A DNA stretch of 64,000 bases from Histoplasma ohiense (GCA_017607445.1 JAEVHH010000002.1:2285501-2349500), one strand, 5' to 3'; counted from the stretch's first letter, positions 22,174 through 34,212 are shown. Notes: generated by a model from the sequence alone, not told the origin. Made by a program: numbers and translations.

Positions 22174-24059
22174 TTAATCGTTCAAATCAACGGTGAAGGT
22201 CCATTCCTCTGTCGTGAAAATAAATCGAGTCAGCTGATGAGTCACCAGTCTATATCTGGCTTTTGGAATGATCGAAAATAAATAATGGAAAGATGGTGCA
22301 GAAGAGAGGAAGGTGCATGTAACTTACGGTTCTTCAGGTTCTCCGCAGTATCACTCAACAGAATCATGCGCCTCTTGTTGCAATAAGCAGTTTTGTCCAG
22401 GATATCGACTTTCAGCGCGGACAGCTGATCGATGGGTCTCTCGAACATCTCGCTAAGACTTTCAACCGCCATTTCCAGATCTTTCTGATTATCCTCAAAG
22501 ATCTCCGTCAGATTATTGCGTGCAAGGTAGAAAGCAAAGGCATACGTCCATTTCAAGGTTTGTCGACATTGCTGAAGGGCCTGTGACGCGGTATCGAGGA
22601 ATTGAACCTCGATCCACGACATCCCTGATTGTGACTGCAAGCTAGTCATCTTCTTCTCAGTTTTGAGGTAAAGGTCTTTGTCCAGTTTCGCAGATTGCTC
22701 GTGGTTTGCGTATCGGTTGTAGTAGTGGAGGTAGCGTTCAAGTGATTGTCTTGAACGCGCCTGTGCATCGCGAGCTGACGCTCCTGACTTTTCCTCGAAG
22801 CGGTTGCAGTTGTACCAACTAGTCCCATGTTCAGACCAAGGTCCCATACACATCCAGCAGAACTCATGCTTGCATTTTCGACAGGTCATATGATTACAGC
22901 CACCATTTTTCTCGATTGTGGATGCACATTTTGGACATTCTTTGGTGTTGGCAGATATCCAGTTCGCCGTCTCAGAGTCGTCTTTACATTTTTTTAGCCA
23001 TTTTTTGACAAGTGAACAGGGTGGAGGTTGGTGGTCATTAAGGGTGCAGCCGAAGCAAAAACTATGGTTGCAACTACATTGAACGGTTGGGACGATGCGA
23101 TTAAGCTCGCGTCTCTTCACCGGACAGTCTATTGCAAATTCGCAGTTTGGGGCAGGACACCATTTCAGGTTTTCTTTGTCGTCCACATAGGTCCGCATTA
23201 GAAGAAGATGATATCTACAGTACGAAGGAATTCACGTTAGCTTTTCTACGTCAACAAAAAAAAAAGGTTGGTAAGATGTAAGTAAGAGGAACTATACCTG
23301 TCCCGTAGATCGTCTGTCACCAGCAAGTCCAACGTTTTCGAGTCGACAATGCGATGGCAGTTGCTCTGGGGGCACTGTATTCTCGCAGCCTCTCCTTCCT
23401 CTCCAATTTTCTGGCCAAGGTAATGGCGATAACATTCAACACAAAACCGATGACCACAACGCATGGAATACGTCTCCATGTCTGGTCCGTCCTCACAACA
23501 AATATCGCACATGAATCCAGGGGTGACCTCTGTCTTTGGAGTACCTGAAAAGGCCGAGCCAATACCGGCTTCTTCCTGTATTCTATCATGGTCCTCCATG
23601 TATGACTCGATTAACTTCTCCCTGTTCCAACGGCCAAATCGCAGCAGGATAGCTGCTGATTCTGGAGGTAGGCCAAGTATTGAAGAAACCTCGTTTATTT
23701 GAGCGTTTTGTTCCCGTTTGATATCATCTGGACTCAAGACCTTAAACTCAACCTCAAAGGGTTTTCGGGTTTGTTTGACAATTTCCTTATCGTAAAAGGA
23801 GCCGCCAAGGCCATCGTCATCACCAAAATCTGTCATGCAGAAGGACACAACAGTGTTAGAAGATGACCCTAATAATATATTGAATATACACCATATTGGC
23901 TGGCATTTAAAGGGGGAAAAAAGAAACAAAGAATGAAATAAGACAGGAAGTTAGACCGATCAGCTTACCGTCCCCAAGGCTCTCGTCATCACTCCCCTGC
24001 ATATCAAGTATATCGCCTTGACTCGAGCCGTCACTTATGAAGTCATCTTCGGAGTCCAT
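22174..24059 (-). CDS. Ariadne-type RBR E3 ubiquitin ligase (HHARI homologue)
   Basis: Four exons on the minus strand: 24059-23969, 23829-23298, 23214-22328 and 22208-22174, giving 514 residues. An acidic N-terminus (MDSEDDFISDGSS) is followed by a UBA-like region (INEVSSILGLPPESAAILLRF). RING1 starts near residue 138 (CDICCEDG, CGHRFCVEC). The IBR follows, with WCPAPNCEFAIDC and CSCNHSFCFGC. RING2 has CPKCASTIEKNGGCNHMTC, whose Cys in GGCNHM (about residue 314) is the expected thioester-forming catalytic residue. The C-terminal Ariadne domain (YYNRYANHEQSAKL, TLKWTYAFAFYL) ends in QEWTFTVDLND. RBR ligases form a Cys-linked ubiquitin intermediate after E2 transfer; HHARI acts with neddylated cullin-RING ligases. 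The tiny last exon (35 bases) restores the conserved C-terminus, which supports the model. Confidence 0.95.
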
Positions 24060-25117
24060 ACTGACAGTCGTTGCTGTTGTAGCTGGCGTTGCAAGATCAA
24101 CGACCTTCTGCTGAGTGGCAGGAGACGGGCCACCCGAATCCTCGAGGGCCTGCCGGACCCTCTTCTGAACAGGAACCCTATCAAGTCCCGTGCCTGTTGA
24201 TCTCGAGTCCCTGATTGTGTATTCGACCCCTGCCTGCAGCGCTTTTCTTTTCCTTACTTGGGGAGGCGTGGTGAAGAGCGTTGAAGGTCACTTGGGGATG
24301 AAAATGGAGGGAGTGTTATACGCAGAATGAAAGCGAGTCTATTTATTCTAACTTGTAGGGGCGTTTCCGAAACAAGCTTGAGAGAACGGAGGCTAGCGGT
24401 GGTGGAAGTTCGAAGGAGCTGGACGATAGGATGTGGGGTGTTTGGGCTGGGAGGCTAATGACTGGTGTGGAGAAAGCTGGATGAGGCTGTGAGAAGAAAG
24501 GGACAAAGGGACAAGTGGCGAGCAAGATATATATTCGCGTGGATTACCTGGAATTGATGACTGTCATATCGACTGGAGCCTGAAAGACAAAAGACATACC
24601 TTTGTTTTGTGTCGTTGTTGCTCGACAGGAGCTTGGTTGGGCTTATCGAGGGAATCTTGCCGCCTGGGATCATGGATGACAAACACCGCCCAAGCCTGCT
24701 TAGCGGGAAATTCCTCAGCGCCCTGCAAGGCATTCATCCTACGGTGTCGGCTGCCAGCCATCATTCTGATTTAATTTACTTCTACGGGACTCTTTTTTCT
24801 ATTCCATTCAGGCCGGAATCAGAAAGGTGGCCAACGTTTTCTCTTGTTCTGCACAAACTAAACCTCATGGAAGGCTTGTTTTGTGACATGAAATCAATCC
24901 CAACTACAAATCCAAGTCAGCCATTCTCTCACATCATATTGATTTCTCAAGACCCAGGAAATAAGAATCAAACACATGGTTGCCCATTCTTCCATTTTTT
25001 TTTTTTTTTTGGTTGACACAGCCATACCCATCCAACAGAGACAACAAGAAGAAGGTGAAGGAAAAAGTGAACCCATTCCAGATAACTACACCCCCAACGT
25101 GAAGGATAAAGAAAAAC
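24060..25117. other. Intergenic region, no gene seen
   Basis: About 1.06 kb: promoter of the Ariadne-type gene and 3' flank of MOG1 (both minus strand). A T18 run lies at 24994-25011. No coding frame shows family character. Confidence 0.55.
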
Positions 25118-26209
25118 CTAGCAAAAGAGTCCATAATCCCTAATCTCAAACGACTCCACCACATTCGCCATTACCTCTTCCGCAAATGCCTCCTCGCGCG
25201 CCGCCGCGCGTGGGTCCCCTGCATCATCAAACTCGGAATGTGGCACTACAATATACGCTATGATATCCGTACTCTTCTCCATTAAACGGATTAGGAGTAA
25301 ACGGCAAGTGGACGTCGCCACGGCCGCATCTACATCCCTAGCACTCGACGTAATTAATGCCTTTGCTAGATAGGCCGGCACTTGTAGTAGCTTCGGTAGC
25401 TGGATGAGTTGGGGGCTGTCGACGATTTTATAGCTGTCTCCGCTGATTTCGCAGATCTCGTGGAGATGGAAGGCTGCAGCATGTAGATCCTGTGCTATGG
25501 CGTCGTCCTTGGTCGTGTTTGGCAGGGAGAAGCTGAATGGAGTTGTTGCGGGGCCGGCGCCGGTGGTGCTGCTGTTTGCGGCAGTTTGTTGAGGATCTCC
25601 TTGTTGGAGTTGGGAGAGGTTCAGCCTCTCGTTTATCTCGATGAGGATGCTCGTTCGTGTGGAGTCGGATACGAAAGCTTCCTGGTTATCGGGAACTTCA
25701 CGCATGTCGCTATAACGATACTTTTATTGGTTATTGATGGGTTCCCAAATTGAAAAACGCTGGAATAGTATCCATCGCCATACATGCACTGTATGTAAAG
25801 CTGGCAGATAGTCTCAGATAGCAAAACAGATAGATGGATGTACAATATAGCATAACATGGCATTGCATTCATAGGACGAGAGGTGGATCAGAACTATGAT
25901 CCACAGGAAATAGTCATCCATTTGGCCCTTTCTTTTGTTTCTCCTTTAAACAAGTATCAAGTATCATGCTAAGGGAGATTGAAATATAAAAACACTCATA
26001 CAGCAACATCTTCGCAGTTAATATATAGGCCAACTGCCAACAAGGCCACATATAGAAATATATCAAATGAAGAAGAAAATCCATACAGGATTCCACGTCT
26101 GTTGTTTATTTTGTGCTTTTTCAATTTCTTACCTTACATTTAAAAACCTGACAGGCAAATCCGCAACGATTGCACCCCCAAAGAGGTCCTTCGGTGAGAA
26201 TGTAGCCAT
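25118..26209 (-). CDS. mog1: Mog1-like Ran guanine nucleotide release factor
   Basis: Two exons on the minus strand, 26209-26133 and 25709-25118, separated by a 423-base intron, giving 222 residues. The N-terminus FGGAIVADLPVRFLNVSDMREVPDNQEAFVSD (read across the splice) is the Mog1/RanGRF signature: a small alpha/beta protein beginning with LFGGAI and a VPDNQE motif. Then come ILIEINERL, AIAQDLHAAAFHLHEICE, and a strand-rich C-terminal half with STCRLLLIRLMEKSTDIIAYIVVP. Mog1 binds Ran GTPase and promotes nucleotide release at the nucleus, affecting nuclear protein import. The poorly conserved Gln/Thr-rich insert (GDPQQTAANSS) lies in a surface loop and is the main departure from yeast Mog1. 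The intron is unusually long for this window, but its ends (gtaaga, atag) and phase are good. Confidence 0.93.
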
Positions 26210-27443
26210 TGCTTTCCCAAAGATATTTATTTCAATATGATTTGATTTTCCTTCTCTTATTTCGATTTCCTTTTTTGGTAGTGCTTTTGGATGCAGTATA
26301 AGCTGCGAGCGTTTCTTTTGTTGTTTTGGCGGGGGAAGGTGAGAATAAACGTGGACTATCAACGGATTTTATATTGAGGTATTGTGAAGCCCTGGATACA
26401 TTCAATGCTTCCGTTCTTCAATGATGTCGAGATATAGTTGAGAGCAGATTGAAATCCACTGGAAAATTATACGTAGCAGATCGTTTTGTTGATGGTGGGC
26501 TGGGACAGATCAAAGACGCCAAACTCTCAAGCTCCATAAGGTGATGGCGTGAGCCGGTTCATTGATCTTGGGTAGAAAAGTCGGGGTAATGTGTTCAGAA
26601 ACGAAATAAATAAGGCCTTGAAGGGCAAATTGTTATATTTTGAAATTGCCTCCTTTTCACTGTCGGTGTCCCTGTTTTTTTCCCAATGGATGAAGTGGGG
26701 AGAATAATTAGACATCTGCGACGATTTTACAAAATTAAGTCAAAACACTACGTCAGCAAACCCAATCATGTGAGTAACTTTGGAGTATTCCGTACATCTC
26801 ATCCCATCGATCTTGTAGTACATGTACATATATCTTTTAATTAGAATCTACGTTCATGCTACACCTGCCGATTTAGTGATATTTCCCATACGATCATAGA
26901 ACGATTAGTGTCGTAATAGATACTGTAGAAGTAGTCTTGGGGAAATGGAATACCCGCACAACTTTCCCACATATTTCAAGAGTATCTATTGTGTCCATAG
27001 ATGTTTGTACATGTACATGTATAAACATCATGTAAAAGGATGAAAGGAAGCTCTAGCCAGAAATGAACACCACCGTCGCAACACCCGACCGGAGCTAGCC
27101 ATGAAGTTATGCCAGCAACCAAAGGTACCGCTCGCTGCATATCGCCCCGTTCATCTTGGGATCGAGTGCCCAATAATAACAGCCTGAAGGTGATCTTGAC
27201 GACTTTCCTGAACCCTTCGATCCATGATTTTATCTTTAACAATATAAATGACAATGATAAGTAATAAATTGTCAAAATATCGAGTCGCCACCTATGTTAG
27301 AGATTGCTGTTGTTCCGAAAAGACACAATCCCTGCAATCCTCTCATCGAAAACGGGGACAATCTCAATCCCACAAGGATATGCGCGACAACATATCAACC
27401 AGGAATCGATTCAATTACCCGCCCTAAATCCCAGTATAATCCG
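26210..27443. other. Intergenic region, no gene seen
   Basis: About 1.2 kb between MOG1 and the NYN-domain gene. It holds two palindromic GTACATGTAC words (about 26818 and 27008) and otherwise AT-rich sequence. No supported gene. Confidence 0.5.
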
Positions 27444-28945
27444 TCACGCATCTAGAAGGTGTTCAACATATTCATCGAGCTTGATGACCCTGAACTGCGA
27501 ACCCCACTGAGAACGGAATCCCTTCCGCTTATACTCGCGACTCGTCGTAGTGCTGAAGCTCACGAGTTCGACCGCCCACCCTTTCTGCAGCGCACGCCCC
27601 ACCATCTTCAAAAACCCGTCTGAGTATTCTGCTTCAGCTGCATCACCCGTCGCGAGTACTATGGTGGAGGGCGCGTCAGAATCGACGAGACTCTCCAGGA
27701 TCTTCAGATGTAAAATTTCATCTACCCCCTGTTCCACCCATCGCTCCGGCCCGAGTCCAGATGTCGTTTCAGAGCCACTGGACTGGGCTTGCGTATTATT
27801 CCCCGTGGCGCCACTCCAACGGTTATTTCCATTTCCACGTAAGAATTTCTTCTTACGCGGTGTGGCATCTTTCGCCTTCTGGACTCTTTCCAGGATATTT
27901 ATTTCGTAGCCGATTTCTTCAGCCTCGTCAATCGCCGGAAATCGGTCAGAGCCGACCAAAACCCTTTTACTGGTAGATCGGCCTCGTTCTAAAATAAGTG
28001 CGAAGTTGCGGAAGGATAGAGGAACCCGAGGAACCCGAACGGTGATGGGTACATCGCGAGCCGTTTTAATGCAGTCGTGAAATCCCACCGAAATCTAAAA
28101 GAAACATCAGTAAGATGAAATTTAAGTCAAGCTATAGCAATCTCTTATTGAAAAGAGAACCTGAACCATACATTAGAGATGTCAACAAAAACATGAACAC
28201 CCGTTGGATGATAATTCGGTTTGTAATGAGCTGTAGGGGAGCCTTGAAGTTTAAGTAGGCATTCGCGTTCCCTTGGAAACCGAGCGCTAAGTATTGCAAT
28301 CAAATCCAGCCTCCTTTCAATAGGGGAACACTGGAGAAGAGGTTCGATACGCCGATTAGATTTGGTAGTAGGTAGCCTGTGATCCTCGGAATGGATCCGG
28401 GGAGCAAGGGCTGAGGTTGGCTGATTAACGACAGGTCTGTGGGGATTCTGTAAGATTGATAAAGCTATGGGAGGGCGAGGTTTATCCTCTTCATCAGAGG
28501 CCTCCGAAAGGGGAAAACCACGGGGCCGGATGCGGTTGTTATGTTTGATGCTTTCTCCTATTTTCTTTTCAAGTAGCACCCTGATTTTTTGTTGTTTCTC
28601 AGTTATCTTTTCTCTCGATCCAGATAGGACCTCTAATTCTTTGGAGTTTTGTGAATTGGTAAGGTATTGTTCCTGGCCGAGAAGGCGGCTCGAGTTCGGC
28701 GGGGAATCATCTGTTGCCTGGTATCCACTGGGCAGGTCCCCTCCGGAAAGCAAATCCCAAAGGGGCCCAAAATCGCCGAGCTTTTGACATCCATCTCGTA
28801 CGGTGTTGACATCGGTTTCTAGTGGAGTCGTCACGCTTGCAACATGTTCAACAGTTTTTGCAGTTTGGTTGCTGGTCGAAAACGAGTGGAGAAGATTAAT
28901 AACAGGGGTGAAATCCCACGTGGATGAAGTCCCAGAAGTCGACAT
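27444..28945 (-). CDS. NYN-domain (PIN-like) putative ribonuclease/RNA-binding protein
   Basis: Two exons on the minus strand, 28945-28172 and 28094-27444, giving 474 residues. The first ~230 residues are disordered (Ser/Pro/Asn-rich) with a charged helix (REKITEKQQKIRVLLEKKI). The second part is the NYN fold. GVHVFVDISN ends exon 1 with the first acidic catalytic position (VDxSN). ISVGFHDCIK follows the intron. Then come SKRVLVGSDRFPAIDEAEEIGYEINIL, EQGVDEILHLKILESL (VDxxL acidic position) and IVLATGDAAEAEYSDGFLKM with the third acidic cluster (TGDxxxxEYSDGF). The C-terminus is WAVELVSF, QFRVIKLDEYVEHLL. These spaced acidic residues are those of NYN/PIN metal-dependent RNases (limkain-like). 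The start used is the first ATG; only a TTG lies just upstream. The substrate is unknown. Confidence 0.85.
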
Positions 28946-29598
28946 GGACAAGCCCGGTATTATAGCAACAGGCGCGAACTCTGAGATGATGAGGGGAAGT
29001 TAAGCCCATGGAGTTGTTCAGAAACAGATGGCGCTGATAAAGCGTTTTAAAGCAAAATTATCAGAGTGAGTCATGGCTATAGCGTAAGAAGGGACAGAAG
29101 AAGGATGAGCAAAGGAAAGAGAGAGACGGTGGTGACTCGAGGCTAACTCGAGGGGAGCCAGTTGGATGGGATAACAACAGAGATGAGTCGATGCTAATTG
29201 AGCATGAAGATGCCATGTTACACCGCCTCTATTCTGCCAGCCAAAGCTGCTGTCGGAGTATGTATATTCCGATGAAAAAGACTCCGTCACGTGCGAATAA
29301 TAGCGAGGTTTAAACCAGCATCATACTTACATCAGGGCAACAAAACAGGGAAAAGGAGAGGTGGGGACTTTCTATGTTGGATCTTCGATTCTGGTAGGCC
29401 CTTATTTGCCTCCTGGCAGGGACGTCATAGGACCAAGCAGGTAATTCTAACCTTCACGAAGATATAAAATGGGGGAACTTCCCTAGGGATGGTCTCATCT
29501 TTTTAGCCAAATGCACACGCGCTTCATTCAATAATCTTATCCCAATCTTTTATACTCCTCTTGAAGTTAAAGCCAAGATCTTCAAATTCCCAGTGATC
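28946..29598 (+). promoter_or_regulatory. Divergent promoter region of the NYN-domain and HSP9/12 genes
   Basis: About 650 bases between two divergent start codons. On the HSP9/12 side are two AGGGG stress-response-like words (28992-28996 and 29151-29155), a heat-shock element and a TATA box (listed separately). No coding frame is supported. Confidence 0.55.
29453..29469 (+). promoter_or_regulatory. Heat-shock element and TATA box of the HSP9/12 gene
   Basis: TTCacGAA (29453-29460) is a perfect inverted pair of nGAAn units, followed after two bases by TATAAAA (29463-29469), about 130 bases upstream of the ATG at 29599. Such tight HSE-TATA packing is expected of strongly heat-inducible genes. 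The factor (HSF or Skn7-like) is inferred, not shown. Confidence 0.65.
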
Positions 29599-30069
29599 AT
29601 GTCTGACCCCGGACGCAAGGATTTCACAACTAGTACGTGGCCAAATTTTATGCAATTGTAACATGCTTTCAGCTGGTAATAGTGTTCGACTGACCACTGC
29701 GTTGTACACAACAGAGGCCAAGGAGGAGATGACTCCCGACTCTTCCAAGTCAACCCAGGAGCAAATCAAAGAGACCGTAACCGACGCAAAAGATCGCGTT
29801 ACTCGGTCAGTTTCTAAAGCCTTGTTTCCTCAATATTAACCTCGTGCTAACAATCATTGCAGAGGACTTCAAACTGATGACCAGAAGGGCACTGGCCAGG
29901 AAGCCTTCGACAAGGCTCAACGTACCTCCGATAACCAACAAGGAGGTGCTACTCAGACCATGTAAGCTTCACCGAACCTCGTTCCATGTGCTCTGTTTCA
30001 AGAGCCCCGCTGACTCGGTCGTTTTATAGGGGTGATAAGGTGAAGGGCGCTCTAGGAATGGACAAATGA
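29599..30069 (+). CDS. HSP9/HSP12 family small stress protein
   Basis: Four exons: 29599-29632, 29715-29805, 29863-29961 and 30030-30069, giving 87 residues. The N-terminus MSDPGRKDFTTKAKEEMTPD is the family hallmark (MSDxxRKDFxxKxxE in yeast Hsp12 and fungal HSP9/12). It is followed by KSTQEQIKETVTDAKDRV, QKGTGQEAFDKAQR and the glycine-rich end TMGDKVKGALGMDK. The protein is very hydrophilic, has no Cys or Trp, and is predicted to be disordered in solution and to form amphipathic helices on membranes. Yeast Hsp12 stabilises the plasma membrane under heat, osmotic and stationary-phase stress. All three introns are 57-82 bases long; each junction restores a conserved residue (K12, R42, M75). 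Upstream HSE, TATA and AGGGG words fit stress induction. Confidence 0.95.
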
Positions 30070-30277
30070 GCATTCGGTTTTGGTTGACATACCAGACGGT
30101 TGTAAAGGCGAGGAAATTGTATTTGAGCTGTTTGCTTTTAGTGGCCTGTATTGGTGCGATGATGTTATATATGCAAAGGAATTTGTAATGAGTTGACAAC
30201 CAATAAATCCTGAAAAAGGCTTTTGTTATGCTCCCCTCTCTCCCGTTCTTTTGCTTGCGGGGAAGTGGTATAAAGTA

Positions 30278-31147
30278 TCACTTAACATGGTCGACCAAAT
30301 TTTCGAACATTGTATCTCGTTGGCGTACAAGGTTTCGGTAGTCTTTCTCAATACATTCAAGTTCCTTCTTCGCTTCTTGGACATTAGGGGGTAATCCGTG
30401 AAACATTTTCACGTTGCCTTCCACGGCCTTCACTGTTTCCCTCAGTCTAACCACACTTTCTTCCTCGACCATTAGCTCCTCAATCCGTAACCCATTGTTT
30501 CTTCCAATCTTTTCAAACGTCGAAATTCTATTATGGTATTCATCAACCTTTGCGCCAAGTATCTTTGTCCCCCTCACCCAATCAGCGGTTTGGACGGGCA
30601 AGTCCGGTGGGGTTTCGTATTTCTCTTCATTCTTAAGCTCCTTCATCTGTGTGCGTAACGATTCGAGTTCATTATCTAGGTAGGATTGTAAAAGTTCAAT
30701 TTTGCGCAATTGCTGGGCAGCATCAAACTCCTCCCTTGTAAGATCCACGATCCGATGGCCGAGATCGTTGATGCTGGTGGTGAAGGTTCCTAGCAGTACT
30801 GCGGCTTCAGCGAGTTCATCCAAAAACTTAGCTCCCTTATCATCAAGGCTCGATTCTAGAGTGTCGAGAAGCTCTGTTGGGGAATCCGGGGTCGTTTCTT
30901 CCTGTGCTAGGAGATTGCGAATCGTTTCTTCTCGCGCAGTATGAAGGAGGACTTCTTCATCGTCTGCCGCATCATTGGCAGCAGCGAGAGTGAGGAGCGT
31001 TTTCAAGGTGTCCTCGTTTCGTTCAAAATGAGGCACGGGATTCGGTGAATATTTTCGGTTGAGCCAGCTGTTGATGTATGCCCAGTCTTTTGCGCGGGAG
31101 GCAGCTTGCCGTGCTTTGGACGGAGAGATCAGAGGCATGGGGTCCAT
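30278..31147 (-). CDS. haus1: HAUS augmin-like complex subunit 1
   Basis: Single exon, 289 residues. It begins MDPMPLISPSKARQAASRAKDWAYINSWLNRKY. It is almost entirely helical with long coiled coils (AAQQLRKIELLQSYLDNELESL, EEKYE, STFEKIGRNNGLRIEELMVEEESVV and KKELECIEKDYRNLVRQR). The N-terminal WAYINSWLNRKYSP and NEDTLKTLLTLAAANDAADDEE segments are those of fungal HAUS1 (AugA in Aspergillus). Augmin recruits gamma-tubulin to existing microtubules to branch the spindle. An in-frame TAA lies just upstream, with no earlier ATG, so the start is well defined. The gene diverges from COG6 across 239 bases. Because coiled coils are low in information, the family call rests mainly on the N-terminal ~70 residues. 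Confidence 0.8.
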   Translation of the reverse strand: MDPMPLISPSKARQAASRAKDWAYINSWLNRKYSPNPVPHFERNEDTLKTLLTLAAANDAADDEEVLLHTAREETIRNLLAQEETTPDSPTELLDTLESSLDDKGAKFLDELAEAAVLLGTFTTSINDLGHRIVDLTREEFDAAQQLRKIELLQSYLDNELESLRTQMKELKNEEKYETPPDLPVQTADWVRGTKILGAKVDEYHNRISTFEKIGRNNGLRIEELMVEEESVVRLRETVKAVEGNVKMFHGLPPNVQEAKKELECIEKDYRNLVRQRDTMFENLVDHVK

Positions 31148-31386
31148 TTCGATCTTGTCAACGAGTGAGAATCGTTCCAATGCTTAAAATATAAGTACTA
31201 ATTCACGGATTATTATTTGGGACACAGGGTGTCGCCAGTTTTGGGGTTTCAATGGCAAGCTTCAAGTTAGATTGCTCCGTTCCTGGACGAGAGACGGAAC
31301 AAATTTAGTCCGAGTAATCGCGGTGATATCGAGAGGGCGATTCGGGCGATTGGGGCGGGCAGTTGTCAATCTACGATTACCAAGAT
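31148..31386. promoter_or_regulatory. Shared divergent promoter of HAUS1 and COG6
   Basis: Only 239 bases separate the two start codons. No second TATA-like motif is clear. The size implies a bidirectional nucleosome-depleted promoter. Confidence 0.6.
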
Positions 31387-33669
31387 ATGTCGAATTATTT
31401 TTCGAATTCCCCGGGTTCACCAAGCTCTGGAACTAATGGTGCAGGGCAATCCCTCCTCTCACTACCCGGGGCTGCAGTTCCTCGATCCACTGCACTCTCC
31501 AACAAGCTAAATAGTGTCCTTTCTGCATCGTATGCCGACTCCGATATCCGAGGAGCCCTCGAGATCCTAGATGATAGGGGAATTCAGAATACCCCAGAGA
31601 CGAGGAGGCAGCTGAAACTTGACGTCCAAAGGGAGGTTATTGACAGCAATGGCAAGATCGTGCAAGATTTTGGCAGAGTTGCCGAGGTGAGTCAAAGGAA
31701 GAATTCATCCCTTATTCAAAATGGATCTGTGCTAACTATTTTAATAATGTAGCAACTCAAAAGAGTCGGGACAGCTATATCGAATCTTACCAACGTATGC
31801 GAGGAGATGCGCAGGCACATAGTCTTAGCAACGCAGGAAACAGCACCTCTTTTCGAAGAGGCAGCAGTTTTAATGAGCCAGCAACAGGAGGTCGAGGCCA
31901 AGGAGAAAATTTTAGATGCGTTCAATAACCATTTTATATTGTCTGAAGATGAGCTTGCATCCCTTACGTCGTCCGCAAAACCAGTTGATGACCTGTTTTT
32001 CGACGCTCTTGCGCGTATGAAACAAATTCACAAGGATTGCGAAGTCCTGCTAGGAAGCGAGAACCAACGGCTAGGGCTAGATATAATGGAGCAAAGCTCC
32101 AAAAATCTGAACGGTGCATTTCAGAAACTCTATAAGTGGATACAGAAGGAGTTCAAATCTCTGAATCTTGAAGATCCTCAGATCAGTAGCTCTATTCGCC
32201 GTGCGCTACGAGTACTGGCTGAAAGACCCAGTCTCTTCCATAACTGCCTCGACTCTTTCGCTGATGCAAGAGAGTACACTCTTTCCGATTCTTTCCATAC
32301 CGCCCTTACAGATGTTCCCTCTGGTCAGGAAAGAGATATGGCAGCCAGGCCAATTGAGTTCTCCGCACATGACCCGCTACGCTATGTAGGAGACATGCTC
32401 GCATGGGTGCATTCAGCTGCGGTATCCGAACGAGAAGCTCTAGAAGCTCTTTTCATAGGAGATGAAGGAGAAATTGCGAAAGGAATTCAAGCTGGAGTAA
32501 ACAGCGAGCCGTGGTCGCGTGTTGATGGAGAGGAAATAGTGTTTGACGGTCCAAAGGCATTGAATGACCTCGTTACCCGAGACTTGAACGGAGTTGCACG
32601 TTCTTTACGCCAGAGGGTTGAGCTGGTTCTTCAGGGCAACGAGGACCCTATTGTGATATACAAAATCATTGGCCTTCTGGCATTCTACGAAAATACTTTT
32701 TCGAAGCTTCTCGGGCGAGAATCTGGCTTAGTAACCTCGGTTGCTTCCTTACAGGAGTTTGCATTCAAACACTTCCAAATCTTGATGCAGGATCAATTAG
32801 CTGTGGTTTCAGCCGAACCTGCAAACCTCACGCCTCCCGCAGACCTGGGCACCCCCCAATTCCTACATGACGCACTTGACAACCTTACCTCCTTAATGAA
32901 AGCATACGACTCCTCCTTCGCGCACGAACATGCGAACGATTCGTCTGGCGAAAATAAATTTTCACCAATTATCCGAGAGGCTTTGGACCCATTTCTGGAA
33001 CTAGCCAGGACTTCATCGAATGACATATCTGACCCAACCTCACGGGCCGTTTTCCACGTGAACTGTCTTCTTTCTACCCGAGATGCCATATCCCCCTATC
33101 CATTCGTCTGCGTCACGCATCTGCCTCAACTCACCAATACCTTGAAAACCCTAAGAACAACCCTTCTCGAGATCCAACATGAGTTCCTCCTCAATGCATC
33201 CGGACTACACATGCTCCTTACCGCGCTAAAGCCTTTCACACCTCCAGCGACAGCTACTCTAGAACCCACGCCCTCCAGTTACCCTCCTGATCTCGCAACC
33301 ATCTCCTCATTACCTGAGTTTCAACCCCAAACCCTCTCGTCAATTAGTCAACAACTTGATGATTTCCTACCCTCGGCACTAGTCGACGCAACAGAGAACC
33401 TGAAAGCCATCCGTAGCCCTGTGCTTGTAAAAAGCGTGACGGAAGAAGCCGTCGAAGCTTTCTGTATTGATTTTGAGTTTGTGGAAGGCATGATTTTAGG
33501 GGCGGATGAGGCGCGTGGGAAGTCAGTTGTACACGGAGATGGTGAGGATGCTGGAGTGGAGGAAGCAGGAGCAGGAGAAGGAGAAGGAGAAGAGCTGCAG
33601 GGGGATAATTGGAGACTTCGCAGCTTGTTCCCGAGGACGACTGGAGAGATCAGAGTGCTATTAAGTTAA
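31387..33669 (+). CDS. cog6: Conserved oligomeric Golgi complex subunit 6
   Basis: Two exons, 31387-31686 and 31753-33669 (66-base intron), giving 738 residues. COG6 is a lobe B subunit of the COG tethering complex that retains glycosylation enzymes by retrograde intra-Golgi traffic. The N-terminus after a Ser/Gly/Pro-rich leader reads LSNKLNSVLSASYADSDIRGAL and ALEILDDRGIQNTPETRRQL. Across the splice comes DFGRVAEQLKRVGTAISNLTNVCEEMR, the conserved coiled-coil start. Later landmarks are TAPLFEEAAVLMSQQQE, NHFILSEDELASL, FFDALARMKQIHKDCEVLL, and RPIEFSAHDPLRYVGDMLAWVH, one of the most conserved COG6 stretches. The C-terminal acidic Gly/Glu/Ala repeat (GAGEGEGEE) near residue 710 is species-level low complexity. 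The chosen ATG is the first in frame. Confidence 0.93.
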
Positions 33670-34179
33670 GCTTTGACAAATACTCAAGCGCTTGTTTGGA
33701 TTGACCCCATTTATTATTATGATTTGTGTATGTACGGAAGCGTTGGAACATAAGTTACTGCACAGGCTAGAAATTTATAGTTAACTATGGTAAGTTTGTT
33801 ATATCAGTCGACAAGCCGTCTCAATGATTGGTGTGAGTTTAGCGGCTTGGAGCCTTGGCTGTTAAATTCGGTACTAAGGCTATATTTCTAGCTAGAGTTA
33901 TGTAGTTAGCACTATCCAGAGTTGGATTTTATCAACTTGATAGTTTCTACACTGGGCCCGTGGGTTGTATACCTGTGTAATTGAGACAGAAAGTTAACAA
34001 GATCCTTCAAAACTTCATGTGTCTCAATGGCTTGCGTAAAGGTTGGAGTATTCAAAAGCCATTTAATTTAAGCACATATCGATAGGGTTACGAAGAAATC
34101 CCTCATTCAATTCGGTAACCAGTCATGGGTTGCTAGCATACTATAGCGTCCAATGTTCCATACCTTATTTCTTTCCTTC

Positions 34180-34212
<33 letters not shown>

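Noticed and set aside
24609..25016. 135-codon plus-strand frame between the Ariadne-type gene and MOG1
   Set aside because: Ends in poly-Phe from a T run, has no domain character, and lies in the presumed promoter/3' flank.
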